Source: Komagataeibacter sp. FXV3 (GTDB lineage Bacteria; Pseudomonadota; Alphaproteobacteria; Acetobacterales; Acetobacteraceae). Taken from it: a DNA stretch of 40,998 nt. Positions 24,900-33,539 of this stretch are shown here, in pieces. Location of the stretch: the NCBI RefSeq assembly GCF_015155755.1, contig NZ_VWPI01000016.1, forward strand, positions 1 to 40,998, written 5' to 3'. Both the position numbers and the translations under genes were made by a program. A model generated the notes under the pieces. The model did not search any database. It worked only from the letters and a program-made list of their open reading frames with translations, and had not been told where the DNA came from. How positions within the stretch are numbered: position 1 is the stretch's first letter; every line of letters starts with the position of its first letter.

Positions 24900-26288
24900 T
24901 CATGAAGAAGTTTTTGGTGAAGCTTTTTTATGCATTCTGCCGCGCACGGCATGGATCACGATAAAGAACAGGGTCGTGCCAAGGCTGGCTATGGCGGTCA
25001 TGCGTTGCGTATCATTGATCAGCATGGCCACGAAAATGATGATGACACCGCCCAGCGTCGCCATATTGACCGCCGGGAAACAGGGCAGCCGGAAAAATGA
25101 CTGCCGCACCGCCGCTGCCGCCCGTCGGCGCAGCACCATGTAGGACGTGACAATCAGCGAATAGACCAGCAGGATCACGCCACCGCTGCAACTGAGCAGG
25201 AAGGCGAATACTGTGCCCGGCGCAAGAATGGATGAAAATGCCACCACGCCCCCGGCCAGCGAATTGGCCATGATGGCGTTGACTGGCGTATGCTGCCGTC
25301 CATAACGTTGCAGCAGGGCAGGCGCATCACCGTGGTGGGCCAGTTCAGCCAGGATACGTGACGTGATGTACAGGCTGGAATTCATGCATGACAGCACCGC
25401 CGTCAGCACCACAACCTGCATGCATGTGGCTGCACCCGGGATACCCATGGCCTGCATGGCGGCGACAAAGGGTGAATGACCGGGTACGATATCCGTCCAC
25501 GGCACGATCGTCAGGATCAAGGCGATGGACAGGCTGTAGAACAACGTGATGCGCGTGCCCAGGCTACGGGTGACATGGGCTACATTCCGCGCAGGCTCGG
25601 CTGACTCGCCTGCCGCAACCGTCGCGATTTCAGATCCGATCATGGTGAACAGGACGGTGGGAATGATGGAAATCATCGCCGTCATACCATGTGGGAACAT
25701 GCCGCCATGGCCCAGCACGTTCCGGGTAACCGGAACACCGGGGCCGAATATATGGGCGACATACAGGCCGCCCGCCCCGATGAACAGCACGATGCTGACC
25801 ACCTTGATCAGCGAAAGCCAGAATTCGCATTCCCCGAATATATGGACCGCCGCAAGGTTGATCAGGTTCAGCGCCACGATCAGCGCCGTTGCCAGCAGCC
25901 AGACCGGCAGGTTGATCCAGTCATGAAGCAGGATGGCCCCGGCTATGGCCTCGCTGCCCAGGGCCACAAGCCAGAAAAACCAGTATAGCCATCCCGTCGT
26001 GAACGCCGCCCCGTTACCATGGGCCATGCGGATATATTCCACGAACGACCCCTTGCCGGGGCTGGCGGTCACCATTTCGCCCAGCATGCGCATGACCAGC
26101 ATGACCAGCAGGCCCACCGCAACAAATGCCAGCAGTGCTGCCGGTCCCGCCGCGGCAATGGCGGCACTGCTGCCCACGAACAGGCCAGCCCCGATCGCGC
26201 CACCCAGCGCAATCATGATGATGTGGCGTTGCTTTAAGGTGGAAACAGGCCGGGAAGGTGGCTGGTGTGTGCCAGTCGTGTCAGACAT
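24900..26288 (-). CDS. Amino-acid permease, APC superfamily
   Basis: 462 residues from MSDTTGTHQPPSRPVSTLKQRH; AGGAAA lies about a dozen bases upstream. The frame runs 52 codons further up without protein character. Twelve helices. Signatures are MIALGGAIGAGLFVGSS in helix 1 (the substrate-binding G-x-G-x-G loop) and SEIATVAAGESAEPARNVA in helix 6, typical of the amino-acid transporter (AAT) subfamily of proton symporters such as GabP, ProY and CycA. The precise amino acid is not deducible. The last codons (KKASPKTSS and stop) lie within repeat copy C, so the C-terminus is derived from a mobile or dispersed repeat. Confidence 0.92.
   Translation of the reverse strand: MSDTTGTHQPPSRPVSTLKQRHIIMIALGGAIGAGLFVGSSAAIAAAGPAALLAFVAVGLLVMLVMRMLGEMVTASPGKGSFVEYIRMAHGNGAAFTTGWLYWFFWLVALGSEAIAGAILLHDWINLPVWLLATALIVALNLINLAAVHIFGECEFWLSLIKVVSIVLFIGAGGLYVAHIFGPGVPVTRNVLGHGGMFPHGMTAMISIIPTVLFTMIGSEIATVAAGESAEPARNVAHVTRSLGTRITLFYSLSIALILTIVPWTDIVPGHSPFVAAMQAMGIPGAATCMQVVVLTAVLSCMNSSLYITSRILAELAHHGDAPALLQRYGRQHTPVNAIMANSLAGGVVAFSSILAPGTVFAFLLSCSGGVILLVYSLIVTSYMVLRRRAAAAVRQSFFRLPCFPAVNMATLGGVIIIFVAMLINDTQRMTAIASLGTTLFFIVIHAVRGRMHKKASPKTSS
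24902..24931 (+). repeat. Dispersed repeat, copy C (partial), in the permease 3' end
   Basis: ATGAAGAAGTTTTTGGTGAA followed by GCTTTTTTATG matches the first third of copies A and B, then homology stops. On the minus strand this segment encodes the last nine residues and stop of the permease. It lies between convergent arsC and permease genes, as copy B lies between convergent genes. Confidence 0.7.
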
Positions 26289-26748
26289 GCCGTGTGTTAT
26301 TTCCTGAATGGCGAGGGGAAGTGATGTAAAGTATATCGTTTGCTGCCGTGGCTGCGGGTGGCCATGGCCATATGGTCCGGCCCCGGTCGGCCGGAACGGA
26401 CAGCCCCTGGCCCAGGTATCCTGACACCACGGGACATTCATCATGCCTGCCGGGCAGGAAGGCAGGCAGCATGCTGATATCGTTTCAGTTTCATCCCTAA
26501 CATAGGACAGGAACGCGCAGGTTATGTAAAGGGGTACCCTGTCAGCGCAGGAGATGACGGGTCATTTGTTTTGAAAAATAGAGGAAAGTTATTTTCTATT
26601 AACATAGAATAATATTTTAATTTACATAAATAAAATTACGAAAATTTATTCTGTAAATCATATCCGCTATGGCCACTGTCTGGAATGGATTGTAAACACC
26701 CGGATCATATTATTGTCTTTTGACGGATTTCAGGATTTTCCAGAAGAT
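26289..26748. other. Divergent intergenic region, permease / lipid kinase
   Basis: About 460 bases. The first 200 have normal GC and hold the in-frame upstream extension of the permease frame, which I judge non-coding. From about 26565 to 26720 the DNA is AT-rich and likely holds the lipid-kinase promoter. No hairpin or repeat of note. Confidence 0.4.
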
Positions 26749-27645
26749 ATGCCCATGCCCGACCGGAATGTAAAAGCGATCGTTATCATGAACCCAACCG
26801 CCGGGCGCCGCCGTATGGGACGTGTGGCGCGTTTTGTCGGGCTGTTGCAGCAGGCGGGCCTGCAGGTACGGATCGTGCCAACCCGTTACCGGGGGCATGC
26901 CACAACCCTTGCGCGCATGGCGGTGCAGGAACGGGCCTGTACCCATATCGTTGCCGCAGGGGGGGACGGTACCGTGGCCGAAGTGGCCGAAGGCATGGCG
27001 GGATCCGATATCATACTGGGTATTCTGCCTGTCGGCACGGCAAACGTGCTGGCCCGGGAACTGTGCGTGCCGTTTGATGATGCCAGTAATGCCCGCAATA
27101 TCTCAGGCGGTGCGTATACCATTATCTGGCCCGGACGCCTGCACTCCAGCGAAGGGGAGTGCCTGTTCGTTCAGATGGTCGGCGTTGGCTTTGATGCGCA
27201 TGTGGTGCATGTCGTATCAATCCGCCTGAAAAAGGCGATTGGCCGTGCAGCCTACGTGCTGGCGACATTGGGTTCGCTATGGAAATATACCTTTCCGGCC
27301 ATGACCGTGTCCGTTGATGGCGTTTCCCACACGGCGGCATCGGTCATTGTATCAAAAGGCGCGTTATATGCCGGGAAATACGTTCTGACGCCCCGGTCCA
27401 TGCAGGAAAGCAGGCAGTTTTCGGTTGTCCTGTTTGGCGCGGCAGGCATTGGCAGCAGTCTCCGCTATGCCATCGCGCTGTTGCGTGGGAACCTGTCACG
27501 TCAGAAGGATGTCACGATCCTGACGGCGCAGACAGTTGAAATCAGCACCCCACGCAACATGCCCGTGCAAAGCGACGGGGATGCGCGCGGCCTGACACCC
27601 ATACGGATTGATATACCCGGTCGTGCCCTGCGTATTGCCCTATAG
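26749..27645 (+). CDS. Diacylglycerol/lipid kinase family protein (YegS-like)
   Basis: 298 residues. DAGK catalytic domain: AIVIMNPTAGRRRMGR at the start, VAAGGDGTVAEVAEGMAG (the GGDGT nucleotide loop) near residue 75, and GILPVGTANVLARELCVP near 100 (family G-T-x-N-x-x-A-R/F). The C-terminal beta-rich domain ends with VQSDGDARGLTPIRI (conserved GD-E/A segment) and IDIPGRALRIAL. It phosphorylates a lipid such as diacylglycerol, undecaprenol-like or sphingoid substrates; acetic acid bacteria make sphingolipids, so a sphingoid substrate is possible but speculative. ATG codons at 26749 and 26755 are both possible starts; AGAAG precedes the first. Confidence 0.9.
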   Translation: MPMPDRNVKAIVIMNPTAGRRRMGRVARFVGLLQQAGLQVRIVPTRYRGHATTLARMAVQERACTHIVAAGGDGTVAEVAEGMAGSDIILGILPVGTANVLARELCVPFDDASNARNISGGAYTIIWPGRLHSSEGECLFVQMVGVGFDAHVVHVVSIRLKKAIGRAAYVLATLGSLWKYTFPAMTVSVDGVSHTAASVIVSKGALYAGKYVLTPRSMQESRQFSVVLFGAAGIGSSLRYAIALLRGNLSRQKDVTILTAQTVEISTPRNMPVQSDGDARGLTPIRIDIPGRALRIAL

Positions 27646-27989
27646 CGGAGCGATCGGTTTTCCATGATATGTTATGTAATTTCGTTCATGACGGGTTCGG
27701 TAAATGAGGGATGATGCCGGCCGGTGAACCATATCTACCGGATATATTCAGACGAAAAATGGTTTGTGGCTATCCCGTATCTGATTCTGTTGCGCAGGGA
27801 TGCGACACAAAACAATTATACCATAAATAAACTATTTGGCGGGGTGTATTATATGACCCGCTCCGGAATTGTGCTGGTGTGCCATGCGAGATGAGATTTT
27901 CTAACCGGATCAGCGGTCATGCTACTGGATGAAGTGGGTTGACCCACCCGCTGCCATGGATATGCACATATTTATTCATATAGTATTTC
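27646..27989. other. Intergenic region with structured stem near its end
   Basis: 345 bases between convergent genes with no credible open frame. Near 27911-27953 is a two-part stem: CAGCGG/CCGCTG (27911-27916 with 27948-27953) enclosing GTGGGT/ACCCAC (27934-27939 with 27942-27947) with a two-base loop and a bulge of 17 bases on one side. No T run follows on either strand. It may be a remnant of a repeat or insertion end. Confidence 0.4.
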
Positions 27990-28859
27990 TTAATTATTTA
28001 TATATATTTGTTCATTGTATAAAGTCTTGATATCTTTTTTGCAATAATCAGGGGGGGGCGAGGTATTTCGCAAAGTGTTTATTTCCTGTTCGGATTTTTC
28101 ATATTCTTTCTGAAACTGTTTTGTGGCATGCCAAAGGCTGACCACCGCAGACCCAAGCAATCGTCCCGACTGCACATCACTGGGATAATGAAAACCACAT
28201 ATGACGCGACTATTCCCGTAATCTATTCCGCGTCGAAGAATTGTTTCCGCATGATCGGGTACCATTTCTGCCAATATGAGTGCCCATGCCCATCCGATTG
28301 CAGCATGTCCGGAAGGATATGAACTGGTCTTTGCCAGGGCGCTTCCGTCGACGCAGGGCTGAAAATTCATGGCTACATAAGGACGTGGTCGGAAACTGCC
28401 TTCTACCTTGACACTTTTCTGGACCGTTTCGACATCAGGTAATGCACGCGCCAGCAGACGTGTCAGATGCGGTGCCTTTTCCGGGTCAAAGGAAACCCCC
28501 ACGGCGCATTCAAAGGCGGCGGGCGCTGTTGGTGGCCCCAGAATGGCATCATGTGCCGCAATATTTTTTCGCGCAGGTGTCACTGTTGCCTGTACCTTGC
28601 GTATTGTTTCCCGATCAATATTGTCCTGGGGCGATCCGGGCGTTGGTGCAGGAGAAAGAAAGGCGGATGCCCGCGCAAACGGCACCTGATCGGGATGAAG
28701 ATACCCATGTGGATAATGGGCGGCATCGTGCCATAGAACAGGCTTGCTGGTGCAACCTGCCTGACAGAACATGACACAGGAAGAGGCTACTGTGATCATG
28801 GTTTTGAAATATAGTAATTTTTTTTTATACGTAGTCATGTCATGTTTCATGGCAAACAC
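27990..28859 (-). CDS. Class A non-specific acid phosphatase (PAP2 superfamily)
   Basis: 289 residues. N-terminal export signal with hydrophobic stretch MITVASSCVMFCQAGC; the Cys could be lipidated, though the lipobox (CQAGC) is not canonical. Catalytic motifs: KVEGSFRPRPY (first PAP2 motif, one residue longer between Lys and the final Arg-Pro than usual), SSYPSGHAAIGW (second, His) and SRVICGFHYPSDVQSGR (third, nucleophilic His), as in PhoN. It releases phosphate from many organic esters in the periplasm. The GTG at 28859 has AGG about nine bases upstream; the ATG at 28850 is the alternative. It is the last gene after a TonB receptor and phoD, 72 bases on. The last ~40 residues are charged and more AT-rich. 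Confidence 0.9.
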   Translation of the reverse strand: MFAMKHDMTTYKKKLLYFKTMITVASSCVMFCQAGCTSKPVLWHDAAHYPHGYLHPDQVPFARASAFLSPAPTPGSPQDNIDRETIRKVQATVTPARKNIAAHDAILGPPTAPAAFECAVGVSFDPEKAPHLTRLLARALPDVETVQKSVKVEGSFRPRPYVAMNFQPCVDGSALAKTSSYPSGHAAIGWAWALILAEMVPDHAETILRRGIDYGNSRVICGFHYPSDVQSGRLLGSAVVSLWHATKQFQKEYEKSEQEINTLRNTSPPPDYCKKDIKTLYNEQIYINN

Positions 28860-28931
28860 ACAATATTACCTGTAGGGACGAATGGAAGCCACCATTCATA
28901 TTTCGATATATGAACAGGGGATCACTGTTTT

Positions 28932-30503
28932 TTACACGTTAATCAATCCAGGATTTCCACGCTCGACTACATAAGTCTTTTCAACCGAAACACTGGATGC
29001 AGGATCACGAATGTCCGTAATTCCCATAAGGCGCGCTGTCATGGCCTGGGGAGAAAAATCAGCGATCACATATCCTCTTTTACGGCTGTCGAAAAACTTT
29101 ATGTCAGGATTGACCGGCAGGATTTTTTGTATGTTCTCGTATGCGGGGCCTAGGGATGTAATGGATGTTCCCAGAATTTCAGAAGCAACGATTGGTTTTT
29201 TCTCATCATGAGGGCGCGTTCTGATATTGCTTGCGAAAAATGAATGATAATCTCCACTGAAAATGATGGGATTGGGTGGGCGGTAATCTGCAAGGGCCTG
29301 CGTAAGCCGGTTACGGGCTGCATGAAAGCCATCCCATGTATCAGTCCAGTAGCGATAACCTGTTCCCTTCTGGTCGGGAATACGCAGGGAAGCCACCATC
29401 AAATCCTGCGCGATGATGGTCCAGACCTTGGAATGATCACGAAAACCATCAAACAGCCACTGTTCCTGCTCGGCACCAAGGAATGTACGGCGTGGGTCCG
29501 CAAGATCTGAACAGCTTTCAGATATGACACGCCCATCCCCATATTTAGGTGGGACGGGGCAGGGTTGCCGGGAACGGTACTGGCGACCATCCAGAAGATC
29601 AATGACAGCCAGATCGCCATATTTGGCACGACGATAAATTTTCATTCCGCCATTGGGAAGACGCAACGTCCTGCGTACAGGCATGTTTTCGTACCATGCC
29701 TGCCATGCGACATGCTGTCGCCGCGCAAAGGCTTCTACGCTTTCTTCCGGTGCCGGAGCCCATATGCCCGAATAATCATCCTTGACCTCATGGTCGTCCC
29801 ATATGGGCAGCCATGGTGCAACAGCATGCGCCGCCTGCAGGTCGGGATCGGTTTTCTGCAGGGCATAGCGCCATCGGTAGCCTTCCAGATCGGTGGCTTC
29901 GGGCGCACCGTAGGAACGAACGGTTAGCGCGGCACGGGAGGGGGGGGCATTATGTTCATAAATATAATCCCCCAAGAACAGAACAATATCCGGATTTTCA
30001 GCAGCCAGATGGCGGTAGGCGGAATACCAGCCCATTTCCCAATGGGCGCACGAAGCAATGGCCACGCGCAAGGAACTGGTGGGTTGCCCGTCACGGGGGA
30101 AGGTGATTGTCCGGCCAATCTGGCTCTGGCTGCCTTCCGCCATGAAACGGTACCAGTAGGCGCGGCCTGGCTGCAATCCATCCGCTTCGACATGCACGCT
30201 GTAACCGTTTCCGGCCGTGGCCGGTATGGATCCCTTGCGCACGATATGGCGCATGTTCTCGTCTTCCGCTATTTCCCAGTAAACGCTGACGCTGGGCGGA
30301 AGGCGGGGTGCAACGCCCGGAGCCAGGGGTAAAGTACCAAGGCGGGTCCATAATACAAAGCCATCCGCCGTCGGGTCCCCACTGGCCACGCCGAATGGGA
30401 AGACAGTGTCTTCCCTACCCGACAGATTGGCTGCATGCACAATGGACGGCAGGACTAGTGCTCCCGTGGCACCCAGGAAAGTACGACGCGAAAGGGCAGA
30501 CAT
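28932..30503 (-). CDS. phoD: Alkaline phosphatase D (phosphodiesterase/phosphomonoesterase)
   Basis: 523 residues. Tat signal SRRTFLGATGALVLPS with cleavage near VHAA. A PhoD N-terminal beta domain (FPFGVASGDPTADGFVLWTRL) precedes the metallophosphatase core: VAIASCAHWEMGW (conserved Cys as metal ligand), IVLFLGDYIYEH (Asp, Tyr), WLPIWDDHEVKDDYSG (D-D-H-E), IIAQDLM and PIIFSGDYHSFFAS (D-x-H). Such enzymes need Ca2+ and Fe3+ and cleave phosphomonoesters and diesters. An excellent GGAG lies eight bases before the ATG. It starts 26 bases after the TonB-receptor stop, so they are co-transcribed, and the acid phosphatase follows. Confidence 0.95.
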   Translation of the reverse strand: MSALSRRTFLGATGALVLPSIVHAANLSGREDTVFPFGVASGDPTADGFVLWTRLGTLPLAPGVAPRLPPSVSVYWEIAEDENMRHIVRKGSIPATAGNGYSVHVEADGLQPGRAYWYRFMAEGSQSQIGRTITFPRDGQPTSSLRVAIASCAHWEMGWYSAYRHLAAENPDIVLFLGDYIYEHNAPPSRAALTVRSYGAPEATDLEGYRWRYALQKTDPDLQAAHAVAPWLPIWDDHEVKDDYSGIWAPAPEESVEAFARRQHVAWQAWYENMPVRRTLRLPNGGMKIYRRAKYGDLAVIDLLDGRQYRSRQPCPVPPKYGDGRVISESCSDLADPRRTFLGAEQEQWLFDGFRDHSKVWTIIAQDLMVASLRIPDQKGTGYRYWTDTWDGFHAARNRLTQALADYRPPNPIIFSGDYHSFFASNIRTRPHDEKKPIVASEILGTSITSLGPAYENIQKILPVNPDIKFFDSRKRGYVIADFSPQAMTARLMGITDIRDPASSVSVEKTYVVERGNPGLINV

Positions 30504-30529
30504 ATGCGGTCTCCGTGTACCAGTCGTGG

Positions 30530-32845
30530 TTAGAAATCGCCGCGCACGCGGACGTACCAGGTGGCGGGTCTGCCAGCAAGGCCGATATAGTCGCCGCTGA
30601 CAAAGTAGCCGCGCGTCACATCGTATTGCTTGTTGAAGATGTTTTCGCCAATGGCTTCAAATTTCCAGTGGCCCTGGCGTGGTGCGATGGACATGTAGGC
30701 ACCCCACAGGGTATAGCCGGCTATCGTATCAACAGGGTTGGGGCTCCAGTTGGTTGTTCTCAGGCTGTAATTCATGCCGGTATTCAGATTATATTTGCCT
30801 ATCGGCCATGTGTAATCAATCGAACCGTTGGCCATGAAATGCGGGACGGATATACCTTTCCCCGCCATGTTTTCCACGCGCGCGGTATACAGGCCGTCAC
30901 TGCCCTTGATTGCGCCGGTGATTTCAGTAAATTTATCGTATGCGCCCGTAACATAGGCACCAGACTGGGAGATGTTCAGTCCTGGAATTGGCGACCATTC
31001 AAATTCGTATTCTCCCCCATATTCATGGGACCGGGGTGCGTTGACGTATATACCGATACCGCCCGTATTCGGGTTGACGGTTTCTGCCTGTACCTGACGG
31101 TCAAAGTAATCATAGTAGAAAAAATCTGCATTAAACCGGATATTATATTTTGGTATGGTAATCTTGTTGCCAATTTCATACGAAAAAAGGTTTTCGGGCT
31201 TGAACGGTTGCGTCATCGCCGCGACATTGTTCGAATTGTATAGGGTAAACCCGCCAGATTTCACACCTTTTGAAAATGTAAAATAGGCCATATCATTATG
31301 GACCGGATTGTACTCGATGCTGAATTTGGCTGAAGGCAGGGTATAGGACTGTGTGCGTTGGCCTACATAGTTATCCGGGTTTGTAATTACGTTCTTAACT
31401 ATATAGTGGGCATATACGTTATCCAGATGTCGTGATTCATGCTCCATACGAAAGCCGCCGACAATATGCAGTTTGGGTGTGATGTCATATGTCAACTGAC
31501 CAAAACCGCTGATGGTATTTACGATCTGTGAATACCGTACATCACCATCAGTATCGTACAGATTGGTAAACCCTGACTGGTAGCGGTCATTCAGCCATTG
31601 ATGACCGTAATAAACCCCGGCGATCCAGTGTAGGCGACCGCCCGTATTGGATGAAAAACGCAGTTCATTCGAAAAGACAGATGCACGTGTCTTGAATGAG
31701 ACATCTGCAAGGGAAAGGGAGGAATCGTCAAAATTGTCATATTCGTTGCGCTGCATGTAATCATAGCTAACCAGGTCTGTAATGGTAAAACCTGGAAGCT
31801 TCTTTTCCATGCGCAGATTTGTGCCGCCGGTATCAATATGGCTAAACGGCGTGGTATTTGGAGAAATCCCGATTTCCTTGGCGAATGCCGGGGATGTGCC
31901 CCAGGTGGTGGCATAGCGGTTGGAAGACACCTGCATTGGATCCGTCTTGCTCAATGACGTGATGGGTGTCCAGGCATGCACACCATTGGCATCCGAACGG
32001 TCGATGCTGCCATGCAGGTTATACTCAAACTTCAGGGTATCCGTAGGCGTGTAATCCAGAAGCAGACGCGCGGCACCCCGGCTTACATTGCCCAGGGATT
32101 CGCGGGCTTCAGGATTGTACTGCCATGCTCCGCCCTGCTGGGTTTCAGCTGCAAAACGGAAGCGCAGTTTGTCTGTGATCGGGCCGGATATGTAGCCATC
32201 AATCTTGGTATCATTAAAGCGACCATACTGGGCGGCAATGCCGGCTTTCAGCGTATCTGTCGGTTTGTTCGTTATGTAATTGATCGCGCCGCCCGTGCTG
32301 TTGCGTCCGTACAGGGTACCTTGCGGGCCGCGCAGCACTTCGACGCGCTGCATGTCAAACATCATGCCGTTGATGCCAAACGGGACCGGATTGGCAACTT
32401 CGTCGATATAAATACCAACGGTAGGGGAGTTGTTACTGGAGTATCCGGAAAATCCTACGCCACGGATTGTATAAGTATACTGTCCGCTGCCATAGGAAGG
32501 CTGAACCTGCAATGAAGGTGTTGCGTATTGCAGGTCAAATACGTTGTTGATGTTTCTGTTTTCCAGAACCTTGCTGGAAATGACGCTAATTGAAGAAGGA
32601 ATATTTTGTGCGCTCTGTGCACGCCTTTCCGATGTCACGATGACATTTTCAATGCGCGGCTTGGGGGCGGCGGCCCGGGTGCTGGAGGGTTCCCTGGTAG
32701 TATGGGGCACGTTTTTTTTGTGGACTACGGGATGTGAACCAGAGGGAAGCGTCTGGCTATAGGCCACATTGGAAAATGGTAAGATTGCACTACCTAGGGC
32801 GAGCGCCATTCTACGATTTTTTAGTATATGACTTTTTTTGTACAT
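30530..32845 (-). CDS. TonB-dependent outer-membrane receptor
   Basis: 771 residues. Signal peptide MYKKSHILKNRRMALALGSA with cleavage near VAYS-QTL; the start is fixed by GGAAAG eight bases ahead of MYKK. TonB box ENVIVTSERR near residue 70, plug domain with LQVQPSYGSGQYTYTIRGVG and RVEVLRGPQGTLYGRNSTGG, then a 22-strand barrel ending with the usual terminal aromatic, WYVRVRGDF. It belongs to the FyuA/FecA-like group by plug sequence. Being first in a unit with phoD and an acid phosphatase, it may import an organophosphate or a phosphate-linked compound rather than a siderophore; the substrate is inferred from context only. Confidence 0.93.
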   Translation of the reverse strand: MYKKSHILKNRRMALALGSAILPFSNVAYSQTLPSGSHPVVHKKNVPHTTREPSSTRAAAPKPRIENVIVTSERRAQSAQNIPSSISVISSKVLENRNINNVFDLQYATPSLQVQPSYGSGQYTYTIRGVGFSGYSSNNSPTVGIYIDEVANPVPFGINGMMFDMQRVEVLRGPQGTLYGRNSTGGAINYITNKPTDTLKAGIAAQYGRFNDTKIDGYISGPITDKLRFRFAAETQQGGAWQYNPEARESLGNVSRGAARLLLDYTPTDTLKFEYNLHGSIDRSDANGVHAWTPITSLSKTDPMQVSSNRYATTWGTSPAFAKEIGISPNTTPFSHIDTGGTNLRMEKKLPGFTITDLVSYDYMQRNEYDNFDDSSLSLADVSFKTRASVFSNELRFSSNTGGRLHWIAGVYYGHQWLNDRYQSGFTNLYDTDGDVRYSQIVNTISGFGQLTYDITPKLHIVGGFRMEHESRHLDNVYAHYIVKNVITNPDNYVGQRTQSYTLPSAKFSIEYNPVHNDMAYFTFSKGVKSGGFTLYNSNNVAAMTQPFKPENLFSYEIGNKITIPKYNIRFNADFFYYDYFDRQVQAETVNPNTGGIGIYVNAPRSHEYGGEYEFEWSPIPGLNISQSGAYVTGAYDKFTEITGAIKGSDGLYTARVENMAGKGISVPHFMANGSIDYTWPIGKYNLNTGMNYSLRTTNWSPNPVDTIAGYTLWGAYMSIAPRQGHWKFEAIGENIFNKQYDVTRGYFVSGDYIGLAGRPATWYVRVRGDF

Positions 32846-33025
32846 CGACATGACTTTCCATATATTATAATACCTTAGTAAACCATCTACGGATACTCTT
32901 TTCCCTTTCTGCCCGCTGTGCACATGTCGCTTCATTCATCAATGCCGTCGAACCAGGTATAAAACACGAAACCAGGACGAATCATTTATTTATTTCTAAT
33001 TCTAACCTATACTATGCAACATAAC

Positions 33026-33040
33026 TACATTATTAATGTA
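33026..33040. promoter_or_regulatory. Inverted repeat TACATT-N3-AATGTA, candidate operator
   Basis: Perfect 6-bp arms around three bases, about 185 bases ahead of the TonB-receptor ATG in AT-rich promoter-like DNA. Its position suits a regulator site for the phosphatase operon. AT-rich palindromes arise by chance, so support is modest. Confidence 0.35.
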
Positions 33041-33094
33041 AAAAACATTATGAATTGCGCGATTATACATGTGGCGCTGCATGAGGGGCACATA

Positions 33095-33115
33095 TTCAAC
33101 TTTTTTGAAGTTGAA
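33095..33115. promoter_or_regulatory. Inverted repeat TTCAACTT / AAGTTGAA
   Basis: Perfect 8-bp arms (33095-33102 with 33108-33115) and a five-base loop, followed on the plus strand by GTTTTTC. It may be a terminator stem of a lost upstream gene or an operator. No gene on the plus strand ends just before it. Confidence 0.35.
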
Positions 33116-33539
33116 GTTTTTCACCTTTCCCTTCCCGACCGGCCATCATGTGGTGCCATTCTGGTTCCGTAGCTGACGCATGGATTGATTTGGCTTGGAC
33201 CCACACGAGCAAGGCACCGGCTGCATTAATTTAAACGAGAGAAGGGAAGTGCTATCGAACTTTCCACGTCATGGGAAATATAAACCAGGAATGCGACGGT
33301 TTCAATAAAAATATTCCTATAAAGAAACGATTTTCCATAAGTATAATAAATGGAATGTATTTTAAAAATACGAATGACGCGGTCTCCCTCCGGTTGACAG
33401 GAATCATCTGCATTCGGGTCAAGTCAATAAGGCCACCTGGCGCCGTCTTATCAGTATTCTCCATCTTTGACGTGTTGTCCGTGAAATGCACATGGAACAG
33501 GAAAACTCAGGATTTCTTCATAAGCGTCTATGTCGCATA

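Larger units (their letters stand above)
32846..33539. other. Intergenic region ahead of the TonB-receptor operon
   Basis: Nearly 700 bases, AT-rich at 32850-33110 and 33220-33370. Two inverted repeats are seen (33026-33040 and 33095-33115). I see no good Pho box. A GC-richer island at about 33120-33230 reads on the minus strand as a short fragment with no family match; it might be the remnant of a lost gene. Nothing else supported. Confidence 0.4.

Noticed and set aside
32846-33260. A PhoB box ahead of the TonB-receptor/phoD operon
   Set aside because: I looked for paired CTGTCAT-type direct repeats on both strands and found none convincing.
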